Assembly: GCA_019456145.1 (NCBI GenBank)
Contig: VRUL01000003.1
Coordinates: 124,001 to 188,000, forward strand
DNA length: 64,000 nucleotides
Direction of reading: 5' to 3'
Source: Planctomycetota bacterium
GTDB taxonomy: Bacteria > Planctomycetota > Phycisphaerae > Sedimentisphaerales > Anaerobacaceae
Shown here: positions 27,847 to 37,117 of the stretch, in pieces
Position numbering within the stretch: position 1 is the stretch's first letter
How the letters are laid out: each line of letters starts with the position of its first letter
Notes under the pieces: generated by a model
Database searches by the model: none
The model's input: the letters and a program-made list of their open reading frames with translations, nothing else
What the model was told of the DNA's origin: nothing
Program-made: the position numbers and the translations under genes

Positions 27847-29376
27847 ATGAGTGACCCGAAAAAAACTATAGCTCTTGTAAATGTAATCAATCCAAGTTCT
27901 GAGGAAAAGCTGAGAATACCTGTCGGCCTGATATACCTTGGAAGCGCATTACAAAAACACGGATATAATGTTAAATTATATCAGCCTATACAAAAGCAGA
28001 AAGAGATACAGGAGGTAGAACACAAAATCATTGAGGCAAATCCTTTGTTTGTTGGATTTTCCGTTTTCATGGGGCCAGGCAGTGTGGAGGGCCTGGATAT
28101 GTCTGAAAGAATAAAAAATGCTTTAGGGACAAAAATAGTCTGGGGAGGCAAATTCCCTACGTCCATTTCCGAGCAGGCAATCAAGGAAGATTGTATTGAC
28201 GTTGTTTGCCTGGGGGAAGGAGAGAGAACCATCGTTGAACTTGCGAAAGCTTTTGAGGACGGCAGTGGCCTGGAAGAAGTAAAAGGTATCTGCTATGAGG
28301 CAGACGGTCAGGCGGTTTATACCGAACCGAGGGAATTGATCGATGATTTGGATACCCTTGATTACGATCTTAATCTGATACAAGATTGGGACAGGTATAT
28401 AACAAAACTAAACGGACGACCAGCGTTGCTTGATGTAATCGAGTCTCAGCGTGGGTGCCCATTCCACTGCAGGTTTTGTTACCAGAGCAGGAAAGGGTAT
28501 CATAAAGACAGCAAAAAAGTTGTAAGAGCCCATTCAGTTGAGTGGGTGTTTGAAAAAGCGAAGCAGTTGAAAGAGATGATCGGCGTGGATTACACTTCCT
28601 TCTGTGATGACGAATTCTGGATAAAGCGAGAGAGGTCTTTTGAAATTATAGAGAAGTTATATAAAATCGGTCTTAAGTTTTTTAAACTCCGAATGCGATT
28701 TAGCAGCTTGAAGGATGAAGAAATGATCGAAAGACTGATCGCAAATGAAATATATACGTTGAACTTCGGGTTAGAGTCCGGTGTAGACCGAATCCTGAAA
28801 TTGATGGATAAGCGACAGACGACAGAACAGATATTAGAGAAAATGCGCCTCTTAGCAAAATATCCGCAAATAACGGCGGGGGCACCTGTAATTATCGGCA
28901 GTCCAACCGAAACCAAGGAAGAGGTACTGGAAAGTATAAGGTTTGCATTAAGACTATGCGAGGTAAACCCAAATTTTGATTTTGGTATCAATCTTTATAA
29001 ACCGCTTCCGGGGACGGACTTTTTTGATATGGCGGTTGATTTAGGCTTTGATCCTCCTAAGGATATCAGGAGTTGGTCAAGCGTTGAACACAAGCTTGTC
29101 TATAAGCTCGCCAAAAGTTGGCTGCCCTGGTTTGATAAGCGGGAAGAGCTTAATTATAACAGAGTATTTGACTATTTGAGGATTCTTTATCATGTAAGGA
29201 AGCACGATAGACTAAATTCTAAGAGACGAGGTTTTGGGAAATTGAATCCCATAAATATTCTAAGAAATATCTTTGGAATTATAGCTTATAAAAGAATATA
29301 TCATTGGTTTTTCCTCTTTCCAATTGAGATATACTTTTCAGGAATTTATAAATACTTCAAGCGTTTTCGATCTTAA
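27847..29376 (+). CDS. Cobalamin-binding radical SAM protein 2
   Basis: 509 residues with AAGGATTAAA before the ATG. The N-terminal 150 residues are a B12-binding-like domain (IPVGLIYLGSALQKHGY, VWGGKFPT, LGEGERTIVELA). The radical SAM cluster is Cys204-x3-Cys208-x2-Cys211 (RGCPFHCRFCYQ), followed by FCDDEFW, FGLESGVDRILKLMDK and IIGSPTE blocks. About 80 C-terminal residues end in a hydrophobic stretch (YHWFFLFPIEIYFSGIY) that may bind membrane. It follows neuA 2 as protein 1 follows neuA 1, though the two radical SAM proteins are quite different in sequence. Substrate unknown; a carbon methylation of a sugar acid is one possibility. Confidence 0.85.
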   Translation: MSDPKKTIALVNVINPSSEEKLRIPVGLIYLGSALQKHGYNVKLYQPIQKQKEIQEVEHKIIEANPLFVGFSVFMGPGSVEGLDMSERIKNALGTKIVWGGKFPTSISEQAIKEDCIDVVCLGEGERTIVELAKAFEDGSGLEEVKGICYEADGQAVYTEPRELIDDLDTLDYDLNLIQDWDRYITKLNGRPALLDVIESQRGCPFHCRFCYQSRKGYHKDSKKVVRAHSVEWVFEKAKQLKEMIGVDYTSFCDDEFWIKRERSFEIIEKLYKIGLKFFKLRMRFSSLKDEEMIERLIANEIYTLNFGLESGVDRILKLMDKRQTTEQILEKMRLLAKYPQITAGAPVIIGSPTETKEEVLESIRFALRLCEVNPNFDFGINLYKPLPGTDFFDMAVDLGFDPPKDIRSWSSVEHKLVYKLAKSWLPWFDKREELNYNRVFDYLRILYHVRKHDRLNSKRRGFGKLNPINILRNIFGIIAYKRIYHWFFLFPIEIYFSGIYKYFKRFRS

Positions 29377-29384
29377 CGGAGGAG

Positions 29385-29441
29385 ATGATTCAACAGACTT
29401 ATTCAAAACTGTTCAAAAAATCATCAAAAAACAAGACATGA
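29385..29441 (+). CDS. Possible 18-residue leader ORF with strong ribosome site
   Basis: An ATG at 29385 lies just behind GGAGGA (29379-29384), starting 8 bases past the radical SAM stop. It encodes 18 residues (MIQQTYSKLFKKSSKNKT) and its TGA overlaps the ATG of the carboxypeptidase gene (ATGA at 29438). The distance from the GGAGG to the start is short. It may be a coupling peptide for the next gene or the relic of a shifted N-terminus. It is too short to judge by composition. Confidence 0.3.
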   Translation: MIQQTYSKLFKKSSKNKT

Positions 29442-30706
29442 AACTTATTAAAGATTTTTCCGGTGCATCGGTCGGCGATTTTAGCGTTGACGGAAATGAG
29501 ATATACGCAGGCATTTTCGAAGAGCCTTCGGTGAAGGTTGACGGAATAGTACATGATTACGGCCTTCATTTCTGTTTCGGTGTATCGAATGACAGTGGAA
29601 AAGGTGTTTCTGCGGATATTTATATCAATACAGACAAGAGTCGTGGTGATTTAATTCATGATGTAAAGATATACATGGCAAAGAATCCGGGGGAGGAGTT
29701 TGCGTATGGTATTATCGGTAAAACCGACCGCAAAAAAAGTTATTCGTTTTTGTTGTCGCTGGGAGCGAATGAAACGGTATATGTTGCAAATGCATACGTG
29801 AGGCAGTACGAAAGGGTATCGGCCATATTCAAAGAACTGGCATGTCAGGGCCACGGAGAGAAAATCATATACGGTAGGAGCGTCGAAGGGCGGGAGCTTT
29901 CGGCATACAGATACGGCAGTGAAATCGGGCAAGACGATAAGCCTGAAGTTTTTATTGTTTCCGGCTGGCATCCTCCCGAAGGTGATACATTCGGCACGGA
30001 AGGAATTGCTGAGATTCTCTCAGATGACAGGGAAAGGGAGGAGTTACTCAAGTCTGTCAACATCACAATTATTCCGATAGGCAATCCTGATGGTTTCGTT
30101 CATGGTTTCAATGGTTGTAACTTGAAACTTAGAAACGTTTACTGGGACTTTGATATAAACAACAAAGACGAGATGCCGGAAACGTATTTTGCATGGAAAC
30201 TGATGGGAAAGATAAAGCCGGATATTTATTTTGATTTTCACGGTTACACTTTTCAGGGCGAGAGTAAATTTTTGTCTTCCTACATTAAACCGTTATTATT
30301 TTATAGCAGCAGGCGAAGGATGTTTGCAGAGAATCTAAACAGAAGAATCATCGAACGGTGTGGTGGCAAGTGTGTAAAGGGGTATTCTACATTTGCTCCA
30401 TCGACCCCAGGCTGCCGGTTAACGTCAAAATTTGATACGATAACTTATGCGAAATTTCATTTCCACATTGATGATGGGATCTCTGGAATTAAAAAAATGG
30501 CATGTGACTTGTTGAAGATAACCATCGGCGAAATTAAAAAAACAAACAGCAGCGTTTTTCATAATAATACTGCAAGCTTTCTTTCTTTGCACACAATATG
30601 CTGTAAATTTTATACATATATTATTGGCTATTGCAAAATTAAGGTAAATCAATTCGTCAAGAGCATATTGAAATCGCTTAGACAACAAGAAAAAAGCAAT
30701 GCCTGA
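29438..30706 (+). CDS. M14-type zinc carboxypeptidase-like protein
   Basis: 422 residues from ATG 29438; the frame is open upstream to 29324 but that lies inside the radical SAM gene. The metal site of M14 metallopeptidases is visible: His178-x-x-Glu181 in GWHPPEGD, GNPDGFVHG further on, and His268 in FDFHGYTFQG. The 170 N-terminal residues form a beta-rich pre-domain as in AGBL/M14-like proteins. There is no signal peptide, so it is probably cytoplasmic. M14 enzymes cut C-terminal residues or remove amino acids from amide-linked conjugates; in a glycan operon it may trim an aminoacyl group from a sugar, which is speculation. It overlaps the next gene by 8 bases. Confidence 0.72.
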   Translation: MKLIKDFSGASVGDFSVDGNEIYAGIFEEPSVKVDGIVHDYGLHFCFGVSNDSGKGVSADIYINTDKSRGDLIHDVKIYMAKNPGEEFAYGIIGKTDRKKSYSFLLSLGANETVYVANAYVRQYERVSAIFKELACQGHGEKIIYGRSVEGRELSAYRYGSEIGQDDKPEVFIVSGWHPPEGDTFGTEGIAEILSDDREREELLKSVNITIIPIGNPDGFVHGFNGCNLKLRNVYWDFDINNKDEMPETYFAWKLMGKIKPDIYFDFHGYTFQGESKFLSSYIKPLLFYSSRRRMFAENLNRRIIERCGGKCVKGYSTFAPSTPGCRLTSKFDTITYAKFHFHIDDGISGIKKMACDLLKITIGEIKKTNSSVFHNNTASFLSLHTICCKFYTYIIGYCKIKVNQFVKSILKSLRQQEKSNA

Positions 30707-31517
30707 CAATACGATGGAACAAATTGATATCTTGAACTTGTTAAAAATAGCAGCAGAAGCAGGTGATGCTGTTATGGAAGTGTACAATACAAGCTTTACT
30801 TATAAGCACAAAGAAGATTGTTCGCCCCTGACATTGGCGGATAAACGTTCAAATGAAATAATTACGCAAAGATTGCAAGAAGCCTACCCTGATATTCCAA
30901 TAATTTCGGAAGAATCAAAAAGTATTCCCTATGAAACAAGAAGTCGGTGGGAAGAGTTCTGGCTTGTTGATCCTCTCGACGGCACAAAGGAATTTATCAA
31001 GAGGAACGGGGAGTTTACAGTAAATATTGCTTTGATTGATAATAATGTTCCGGTTGCCGGTGTTGTTTATGTACCTGTAACTAAAACATTTTACTTTGCC
31101 AGGAAAGACTTCGGGTCATACAAGTTTGTTGATGACGGCAAAGTTCAAGCAGCGAAAGATATTCAAGAGATAACAGCAAGTGCCTGTCGTCTTCCCGAAG
31201 GACCAGAGGGGCGGGCATTTACAGTGGTAACAAGCCGCTCTCACATATCAAAGGAAACAATGGAATACACCAATGAATTGCGACAGAAACATGGGACCGT
31301 TGAAGTTATTGCCTGTGGAAGTTCTTTGAAATTGTGCATGGTCGCTGAGGGTAAAGCAGATATTTATCCACGTCTTGGACCGACATCAGAGTGGGACATT
31401 GCCGCCGCCCATGCTGTGGTGAAGGAAGCAGGCCGAGGGGTATACAGTTACCACAGCGGTGAAGAATTCACATATAACAAGGAAAGTCTGCGTAATGAGT
31501 GGTTTATCGTCAGTTGA
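30699..31517 (+). CDS. cysQ: CysQ-like 3'(2'),5'-bisphosphate nucleotidase
   Basis: 272 residues of the inositol monophosphatase superfamily. Metal-binding motifs are complete: Glu71-Glu72 (ISEES), Asp91-Pro-Leu-Asp94-Gly-Thr (VDPLDGT), and WDIAAAHAV near the C-terminus. CysQ converts 3'-phosphoadenosine 5'-phosphate to AMP and thereby drives sulfotransferase reactions. In this locus, which also encodes a CDP-phosphoramidate kinase-like enzyme, the by-product of transfer from a 3'-phospho-CDP donor would be a similar 3',5'-bisphosphonucleotide, so CysQ could serve either chemistry. It overlaps the M14 gene and lies 33 bases before neuB 2. Confidence 0.9.
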   Translation: MPDNTMEQIDILNLLKIAAEAGDAVMEVYNTSFTYKHKEDCSPLTLADKRSNEIITQRLQEAYPDIPIISEESKSIPYETRSRWEEFWLVDPLDGTKEFIKRNGEFTVNIALIDNNVPVAGVVYVPVTKTFYFARKDFGSYKFVDDGKVQAAKDIQEITASACRLPEGPEGRAFTVVTSRSHISKETMEYTNELRQKHGTVEVIACGSSLKLCMVAEGKADIYPRLGPTSEWDIAAAHAVVKEAGRGVYSYHSGEEFTYNKESLRNEWFIVS

Positions 31518-31550
31518 GCAAGATATTCCCTGCTTTAGAAGTACTGAAAC

Positions 31551-32564
31551 ATGAAGAGTGTTAATATTTTTAAGGTTATTGATATTGCCCAGGCTCATGA
31601 CGGCAGTCTTGGAGTACTTCATTCATACATAGATGCTGTAGCACCTACGGGAATTGATGCGATCAAGTTTCAGGTTCATATAGCTGAGGCTGAAAGCAGT
31701 CCTTATGAAAAATTTCGGGTTAAATTCGGTTATGAAGATGTCACACGATATGATTATTGGAAGAGGATGGAGTTTACAGAACACCAGTGGTTAGAGATTA
31801 AAAAGCACTGTGAAGATGTGGGTATGGAATTTATGGCCACGCCTTTTTCTGTCAAGGCAGTAGAGCTTCTTGAGCAAGTAGGAGTCAAACGATATAAAGT
31901 TGGTTCCGGTGATGTGCAGAATTTTCTTTTGCTTGAAAATATAGCAAGGACGGCCAAGCCAATCATCCTGTCCACAGGGATGAGTTCGCTGGATGAAATT
32001 GACGAGGCGATTAGGTTTTTAAAACCTTTCGGCAATGAAGTATCAGTGCTTCAATGTACAACAAAGTATCCTTTGGGTCCGGAAGAGGTCGGACTAAATG
32101 TAATAGCAGAGCTGAAGCAGAGGTTTAATCTACCAACAGGGTTGTCCGACCACTCCGGGATGATATTTCCGTCTCTGGCGGCGGTTGCATTTGGAGCATC
32201 GATAATCGAAGTTCACGTTATTTTTGACAAATCGACGTTTGGTCCTGATTCTTCTTCTTCACTTACGATCGATGAGTTGAAGCTGCTGGTTGATGGAATC
32301 GGGTTTTTCGAAAAGATGCTGAACAACCCGGTGGATAAAGCCAAGAATCCGGAGATATTTTCTGAGGAGCGTGAGATTTTTGGGAGGAGTTTGTCATACA
32401 GGCGTGATTTACGGGCCGGTGAGAGGGTCAGCTTTGAAATGTTAGAGTCCAAAAAGCCTGCTGGGTACGGATTATCACCCAAGCGTTTCAGAGAAATCTT
32501 AGGTAAAAGGCTCAAGCGAGATGTTAAAGAAGGGGATTTTGTGAAAGAGGAAGACCTGTTATGA
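31551..32564 (+). CDS. neuB: N-acetylneuraminate synthase family protein 2
   Basis: 337 residues. NeuB barrel blocks: IDIAQAHDGSLGVLH, IKFQVHIAEAE, ATPFSVKAVELLEQ, YKVGSGDVQNFLLL, STGMSS, VLQCTTKYPL, GLSDHSG, EVHVIFDKSTFGPDS; the C-terminal SAF domain spans about 275-337 (RDLRAGERV to VKEGDFVKEEDLL). Compared with the first NeuB it has a different active-site surrounding (AQAHDG instead of AGINHDG), so a different hexosamine is probably used. Its stop overlaps the neuC start (ATGA). It condenses phosphoenolpyruvate with a ManNAc-type sugar. Confidence 0.9.
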   Translation: MKSVNIFKVIDIAQAHDGSLGVLHSYIDAVAPTGIDAIKFQVHIAEAESSPYEKFRVKFGYEDVTRYDYWKRMEFTEHQWLEIKKHCEDVGMEFMATPFSVKAVELLEQVGVKRYKVGSGDVQNFLLLENIARTAKPIILSTGMSSLDEIDEAIRFLKPFGNEVSVLQCTTKYPLGPEEVGLNVIAELKQRFNLPTGLSDHSGMIFPSLAAVAFGASIIEVHVIFDKSTFGPDSSSSLTIDELKLLVDGIGFFEKMLNNPVDKAKNPEIFSEEREIFGRSLSYRRDLRAGERVSFEMLESKKPAGYGLSPKRFREILGKRLKRDVKEGDFVKEEDLL

Positions 32565-33733
32565 AAAAAATAGGAATTGTCGTAACATCAAGAGCCAGTT
32601 ATGCGCGGATAAAAACAGTCCTCAAAGCCATCCGGAACTCCTCTGATCTGGAGTTGTTTCTGGTTGGTTCAGCATCACTGCTTTTATATAAGTACGGCAA
32701 CGCATATCAAATAATCGAAAAGGACGGGTTTGTTATTGATGAAAAAGTGTACATGTTGGTTGAAGGCGAGAATCCCGCTACAATGGCCAAGAGCGTAGGG
32801 ATCGGGATAATGGAACTGTCCACAATCTTCGATAATCATAAACCAGATATTGTAATTTCCATAGCGGACAGATTTGAGACCATATGTACGGCTATTGCTG
32901 CTTCGTATCTGAATATTCCCGTTGCACATATCCAAGGCGGAGAACTAACCGGTTCTATTGACGGGAAAGTAAGGCACGCAGTAACCAAGTTTTCATCGCT
33001 TCATTTTGTTGCGAATGAAGAGGCAAAGCAAAGGGTACGAATGATGGGTGAGCCGGAAGAGTCCATATTCGTAACGGGCTGTCCTTCTGTTGACCTGGCA
33101 AATGAAGTCAAAAACGGCAATAGCTTTATGAATACTAAATATCTTTATTCCAAATACGGAGGCACAGGTGCATTTGTTGACATTGATAAGGATTTTCTGA
33201 TTGTTATGCAACACCCAGTTACGACAGAATTCGAAGAAAGTCATAAACATGCCCGAGAGACCTTATCGGCCGTGAGGGAGACAGGAATTCCTGCTATTGT
33301 GATGTGGCCTAATGTTGACGCCGGCAGTGATTTGATCTCAAAAGCAATAAGAGATTTCAGAGAGGAGTTCAAGCCAGACAATGTTCACTTTTTCAGGAAT
33401 TTTGAGCCGGAAGACTTTTTTGCGCTTCTCTTAAAATCAAAGTGCATTGTAGGAAACTCTTCTGTGGGGATACGGGAATGTTCGTTCCTGGGTGTACCTG
33501 CCGTCAATATTGGAACTCGCCAGGAAGACCGTAAACGTGGCAAGAATGTAATTGATGTATCGTATTCGAAGAATGAAATAAAGAAAGCCATTACAAAACA
33601 CTGCCGGGACAACAGCAGATATCCTTCGGTGCAATTATATGGAGACGGAGCGGCCGGAGAAAGAATAGGGAGAATTCTGACTGAAGTGAATCCGAGCAGC
33701 AAAAAGAGGTTTGCCGAATGGAAAGTATCTTAA
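32561..33733 (+). CDS. neuC: UDP-GlcNAc 2-epimerase (hydrolysing)-like 2
   Basis: 390 residues. VTSRASYARIKTVL at the N-terminus replaces the usual GTRxxF of NeuC but is found in the legionaminic-type branch. Further blocks: ADRFETICTAIAA, HIQGGELTGSIDGKVRHAVTK, HFVANEEA, MQHPVTTEF and GNSSVGIRECSFLGVPAVNIGTRQ. It forms an ATGA overlap with neuB 2 and overlaps the next dehydrogenase by 16 bases, so the three are one coupled unit. It would produce the 2-epimerised sugar for NeuB 2. Whether the UDP sugar is GlcNAc or a diacetamido form remains open. Confidence 0.9.
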   Translation: MKKIGIVVTSRASYARIKTVLKAIRNSSDLELFLVGSASLLLYKYGNAYQIIEKDGFVIDEKVYMLVEGENPATMAKSVGIGIMELSTIFDNHKPDIVISIADRFETICTAIAASYLNIPVAHIQGGELTGSIDGKVRHAVTKFSSLHFVANEEAKQRVRMMGEPEESIFVTGCPSVDLANEVKNGNSFMNTKYLYSKYGGTGAFVDIDKDFLIVMQHPVTTEFEESHKHARETLSAVRETGIPAIVMWPNVDAGSDLISKAIRDFREEFKPDNVHFFRNFEPEDFFALLLKSKCIVGNSSVGIRECSFLGVPAVNIGTRQEDRKRGKNVIDVSYSKNEIKKAITKHCRDNSRYPSVQLYGDGAAGERIGRILTEVNPSSKKRFAEWKVS

Positions 33734-34650
33734 TTGGATATCCATTGGACAAATACAGCGAATTTGCACCATTGCTGGACAGGTTAGGGCAGAAGTATGT
33801 ATTAGAGTGCAGGGATTACGATTACAATTGGCTTTCGGCAAATATCGAAAAGTTTGAGCATTTTGTCCCAAGCATAAAAGTTAAGATAGACGACGATATT
33901 ATAAATAAAGCTGTTAAACTCAAAACAGTTTTTTCCCCTGCCACTGGGAATGACCATCTTGGTTTTGCCCGTCCTGAGAAGATTAAAGTGGTAACGCTGG
34001 CAGATTTCAAGGAGGAAATAAGGGATATCAGTTCCACGGCGGAACTGGCTTTTTGTTTTATTCTGTCATTATCAAGAAAAGTTGTTTTGGCCTGCGGTGA
34101 TGTTTTGACTAAAGGCGTGTGGGACAGAAACAAGTTTTTGGGAGAGGAACTCAAAGGAAAGGTTGTCGGCATCGTAGGGATGGGCAGGGTCGGCAGAAAG
34201 ATAAGCAGCTACGCCGAAGCGTTTGGCATGAAAATAAACTACTGGGACAAAAAGGCGGTTGATGGCAGATGGCAGAGGATAGAGAAGCTTGAAAAACTGT
34301 TATCTACTTGTGATTATATTGTATGCTCTATAAGTTTGACCGAAGAGACGCAGTATCTTTTGGATAAATCTTGTCTGAAACATTTCAAGGGCGGCAGTTA
34401 CTTTATAAATATAAGCAGGGGAAAGGTGGTTGAGGAATCCATGCTGGTCGAAGGCATGGAGAGGGATATATTTAACGGGGTGGCAACCGATGTTTTGGAG
34501 AGTGAGCTGGAAGATGTAGGGGCTTCTATTCTATATAATTATGCAAGACGTAATCCCGGGAAGAATATAATTATTACTCCTCATGTTGGTGGCGCTACTT
34601 TACAGGCATGGGAGAAAGTCTTTGGCCTGATTTTGAAAGTGATAAATTGA
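33718..34650 (+). CDS. D-isomer-specific 2-hydroxyacid dehydrogenase
   Basis: 310 residues. NAD-binding motif GMGRVG (154-159), catalytic Arg234 (NISRGK), Glu261 or Glu263 (VLESEL) and His289 (TPHVGG) are all present, so it should be active. It resembles SerA/GyaR-type dehydrogenases that interconvert 2-oxo and 2-hydroxy acids. In this operon it may supply an acyl precursor, such as a glyceric or lactic acid derivative, or oxidise a sugar acid; inference. Coupled to neuC 2 by a 16-base overlap and to the next gene by a one-base stop/start overlap (TGATG). Confidence 0.85.
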   Translation: MESILIGYPLDKYSEFAPLLDRLGQKYVLECRDYDYNWLSANIEKFEHFVPSIKVKIDDDIINKAVKLKTVFSPATGNDHLGFARPEKIKVVTLADFKEEIRDISSTAELAFCFILSLSRKVVLACGDVLTKGVWDRNKFLGEELKGKVVGIVGMGRVGRKISSYAEAFGMKINYWDKKAVDGRWQRIEKLEKLLSTCDYIVCSISLTEETQYLLDKSCLKHFKGGSYFINISRGKVVEESMLVEGMERDIFNGVATDVLESELEDVGASILYNYARRNPGKNIIITPHVGGATLQAWEKVFGLILKVIN

Positions 34651-36158
34651 TGGTTACAAAGAAACCTCAAGAGGAAAAACGCGAATCGCAGCAGACAGTT
34701 TTTATCTCCGCGTATCGAAGCGTTTCAGTCAGATACATACTTTATTCCGACATTTTCAAGAGGCTGCGGGAGAAAAAGGGCCTGAGGATAGTGGTTTTTT
34801 TGAAGGCCAATGACATAGAGTATTATCGCAAGAAACTTGGCGGTGACAACATACTTTTCGAGTCAGTACTCTTTGATAAGGCATACAGTCTTTTGCGGCA
34901 TAATATTTTAAGTGTATTTTTTGTTCTTGTCCGCAGATGCCTGTCCGGAAGGAGAAAGGGATATGATAACACCACGGACAAAGTGCTTCAGTATCGGTAT
35001 AAAGAGGATCTGTCGGGAAGTTTGAAATGGCGTATGTTTTTTCAAGCTGTTCGCATGGTTGCGGCCATAGGGAGTAGAACATCTTTTATTCGAAAAACCA
35101 TCCTTGCATCCGAAACTTTTTTGTTTCCCGGCAGGATGTATGACGGTTATTTTAAAAAGTACAGACCTGATATGCTTGTAACATCTTCCATTGGAAATAT
35201 GATCGACTCTTATTTTATGCGAGCAGCGAAGCGAAGCCGCTGCAAGGTAGTATCTGTTGTTCACAGCTGGGATAATACGTCCACTCGAAATTATCGCGGC
35301 GCGGACCCTGACGTTGTGATTGCCTGGAACGACATCATGAAACGTGAGGTGAATATTTTTCACGATGTTCCCGAAGAAAAAATATGGGTGGGAGGAATAG
35401 CTCACTGGGATTTTTATTTTGATGACAGTTTCAGGCCCCGCAGCAAGAAAGAGTTTCTCCGTTTTTGTGGTCTTTCTGAGGGAAAGCAGATTATCTTTTA
35501 CGGAACATCGAGCCCTAAGGCGTTCAGGAATACGTTCGACGTTGTAGAACAATTGCTGTGTGAAATGGAAAAAGACCCGTTCCTCTCTGGAGCCCAACTC
35601 CTTGTGCGGCTTCACCCGTCTTATCTCAACAGGCAAAAAGGAAATGAAGGTCTTGTTCTCGACCGTTATAAGGAGAGGATGGACGGACTTAAAAGAATAC
35701 ACGGTGACAGAATCGCTTTTAATCTTCCGGAGGTTGTAGTTCTAAATGACGATTTAGACATGACATTGGAAGACATGTATATTCTTGCCGAGATATTAAA
35801 GTATTCTGATGTAATGCTGACGGAGTATTCCACGCTTATGATTGAGGGGAGCATTTTTGATTTACCAGTTATTAATATTGGCCTTTATAATTTCATAGAT
35901 ACAGCCAAGCCCGCAAGTTATTTCGAAGAGATGACACATATCAAGCGAATTATAGAAACAGGTGCGACCAAGAATGCTTATACAATTGAACAAGTTTGTG
36001 AATATATCAAGTGGTATCTTGAAGACCCTTGTCGCGATCGAGAACTAAGAAAGAAGGTTGTTGACCGGGAAGTCGATACAAACCCCGGACATGCAGGGGA
36101 GCAAATTGCCGAATATATATATGAGCTTCTGCATGAAAGAATGAAGGTTAACAGTTGA
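34650..36158 (+). CDS. GT-B-type surface-glycan transferase (family shared with 60476 gene)
   Basis: 502 residues from ATG 34650, which shares a base with the upstream stop; an ATG at 34608 lies within the dehydrogenase. Blocks DMLVTSSIGNMID, VVHSWDNTSTRNYRGADPDVVIAWND, EEKIWVGGIAHWDFYF, LLVRLHPSYL and a late YSDVMLTEYSTLMIEGSIFDLPVINIG resemble the CDP-glycerol glycerophosphotransferase or UDP-GlcNAc 2-epimerase-like GT-B fold. It is clearly paralogous to the protein at 60476 (same SWDNT, GG(I/V)AH and RLHP blocks). Probably transfers a sugar or an ulosonate from a nucleotide donor; donor unknown. No membrane segment. Confidence 0.68.
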   Translation: MVTKKPQEEKRESQQTVFISAYRSVSVRYILYSDIFKRLREKKGLRIVVFLKANDIEYYRKKLGGDNILFESVLFDKAYSLLRHNILSVFFVLVRRCLSGRRKGYDNTTDKVLQYRYKEDLSGSLKWRMFFQAVRMVAAIGSRTSFIRKTILASETFLFPGRMYDGYFKKYRPDMLVTSSIGNMIDSYFMRAAKRSRCKVVSVVHSWDNTSTRNYRGADPDVVIAWNDIMKREVNIFHDVPEEKIWVGGIAHWDFYFDDSFRPRSKKEFLRFCGLSEGKQIIFYGTSSPKAFRNTFDVVEQLLCEMEKDPFLSGAQLLVRLHPSYLNRQKGNEGLVLDRYKERMDGLKRIHGDRIAFNLPEVVVLNDDLDMTLEDMYILAEILKYSDVMLTEYSTLMIEGSIFDLPVINIGLYNFIDTAKPASYFEEMTHIKRIIETGATKNAYTIEQVCEYIKWYLEDPCRDRELRKKVVDREVDTNPGHAGEQIAEYIYELLHERMKVNS

Positions 36159-36183
36159 CAGTCTCATTAAGGACGTCGATAAG

Positions 36184-37095
36184 ATGGGTATAAAAAACTC
36201 GCTCCGCACTCTTTTTTTGCGGATATTAAAATCTGTAGACGATAAAGCCAGGCAGGACATTTTGCTTGAAGCCACTTCCGAGATGACGAAACGTTTTTTG
36301 TCACAATCCGATGACATTGAACGCATGCGACAGATACTTGACTCACAAAGATTCGGGCGTATTGTCAAGCCGATATCGGTAGATATGCCTGATGCAAATA
36401 ATATTCTGATATTTGCACCGCATCAAGACGATGAAACTATCGGGGCGGCAGGTACAATACTGCGTTGTGTATCATACGGGAAACGTGTACAGGTAATTTA
36501 TGTTACAGATGGTGCCGCTGCGACAAAGCCATCCAACCAGAAGGACTTAGCCGTTACCCGCAAAGAAGAGGCAAAGAAAGCCTGGTCTTTCATCAACGGC
36601 ACAGAACCTGTATTCCTGGATTTGCACTGTCGGAATATTCCATTGACTATGGAAAATGCAGAAAAGATGCGGAGACAGATTTCTGACTTTCAGCCGGATT
36701 GTATCTTTATTCCGTTCTTTTTAGAGCCGCCGCTGGACCATCGTGCAGTAAATCAACTCCTGTTAATGGCTCATAAAATCGAGCCTTTATCTGAGTCGTT
36801 ACAAATCTGGGCGTACCAGGTAAGTGCGATGGTCAGTGCTAACGTTGTGGTTGATATTACAGATTTGATTGATAAGAAAGACGCTGTCAACAGTTTGTGG
36901 AAGTCCCAGAATGTTAATTTTAATTATGCGCATTTCGCAAGGGGAATGGCAGCATACAATTCGATATTTCTTAAAAAAGAGTTTACCCCGTGTCCCAAAA
37001 AATGTTACGCAGAAATTTTCTTTGTTTCAGATGCTGCTGAGTATATCAGTTTAATTGACACTTACTTTGGAGCTAAAAAGGACACCTCCGGATGA
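36184..37095 (+). CDS. PIG-L family deacetylase
   Basis: 303 residues, AAGGA about 9 bases before the ATG. The PIG-L/LmbE zinc motif is APHQDDE (78-84, with His80, Asp82, Asp83), and DHRAVN (about 180-185) supplies the second His. Such enzymes remove N-acetyl groups from GlcNAc-containing substrates. The first 65 residues are a helical extension not needed for catalysis. Here it may deacetylate an amino sugar or nonulosonic acid so that another acyl group can be attached. It lies 25 bases after the GT-B gene and 22 bases before a methyltransferase-like gene. Confidence 0.88.
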   Translation: MGIKNSLRTLFLRILKSVDDKARQDILLEATSEMTKRFLSQSDDIERMRQILDSQRFGRIVKPISVDMPDANNILIFAPHQDDETIGAAGTILRCVSYGKRVQVIYVTDGAAATKPSNQKDLAVTRKEEAKKAWSFINGTEPVFLDLHCRNIPLTMENAEKMRRQISDFQPDCIFIPFFLEPPLDHRAVNQLLLMAHKIEPLSESLQIWAYQVSAMVSANVVVDITDLIDKKDAVNSLWKSQNVNFNYAHFARGMAAYNSIFLKKEFTPCPKKCYAEIFFVSDAAEYISLIDTYFGAKKDTSG

Positions 37096-37117
37096 ATATT
37101 TTTTAGAAAGCTAAACG

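Noticed and set aside
29324-29437. Extended N-terminus of the M14-like protein from TTG 29324
   Set aside because: It would lie inside the radical SAM gene end, and the added residues show no domain.
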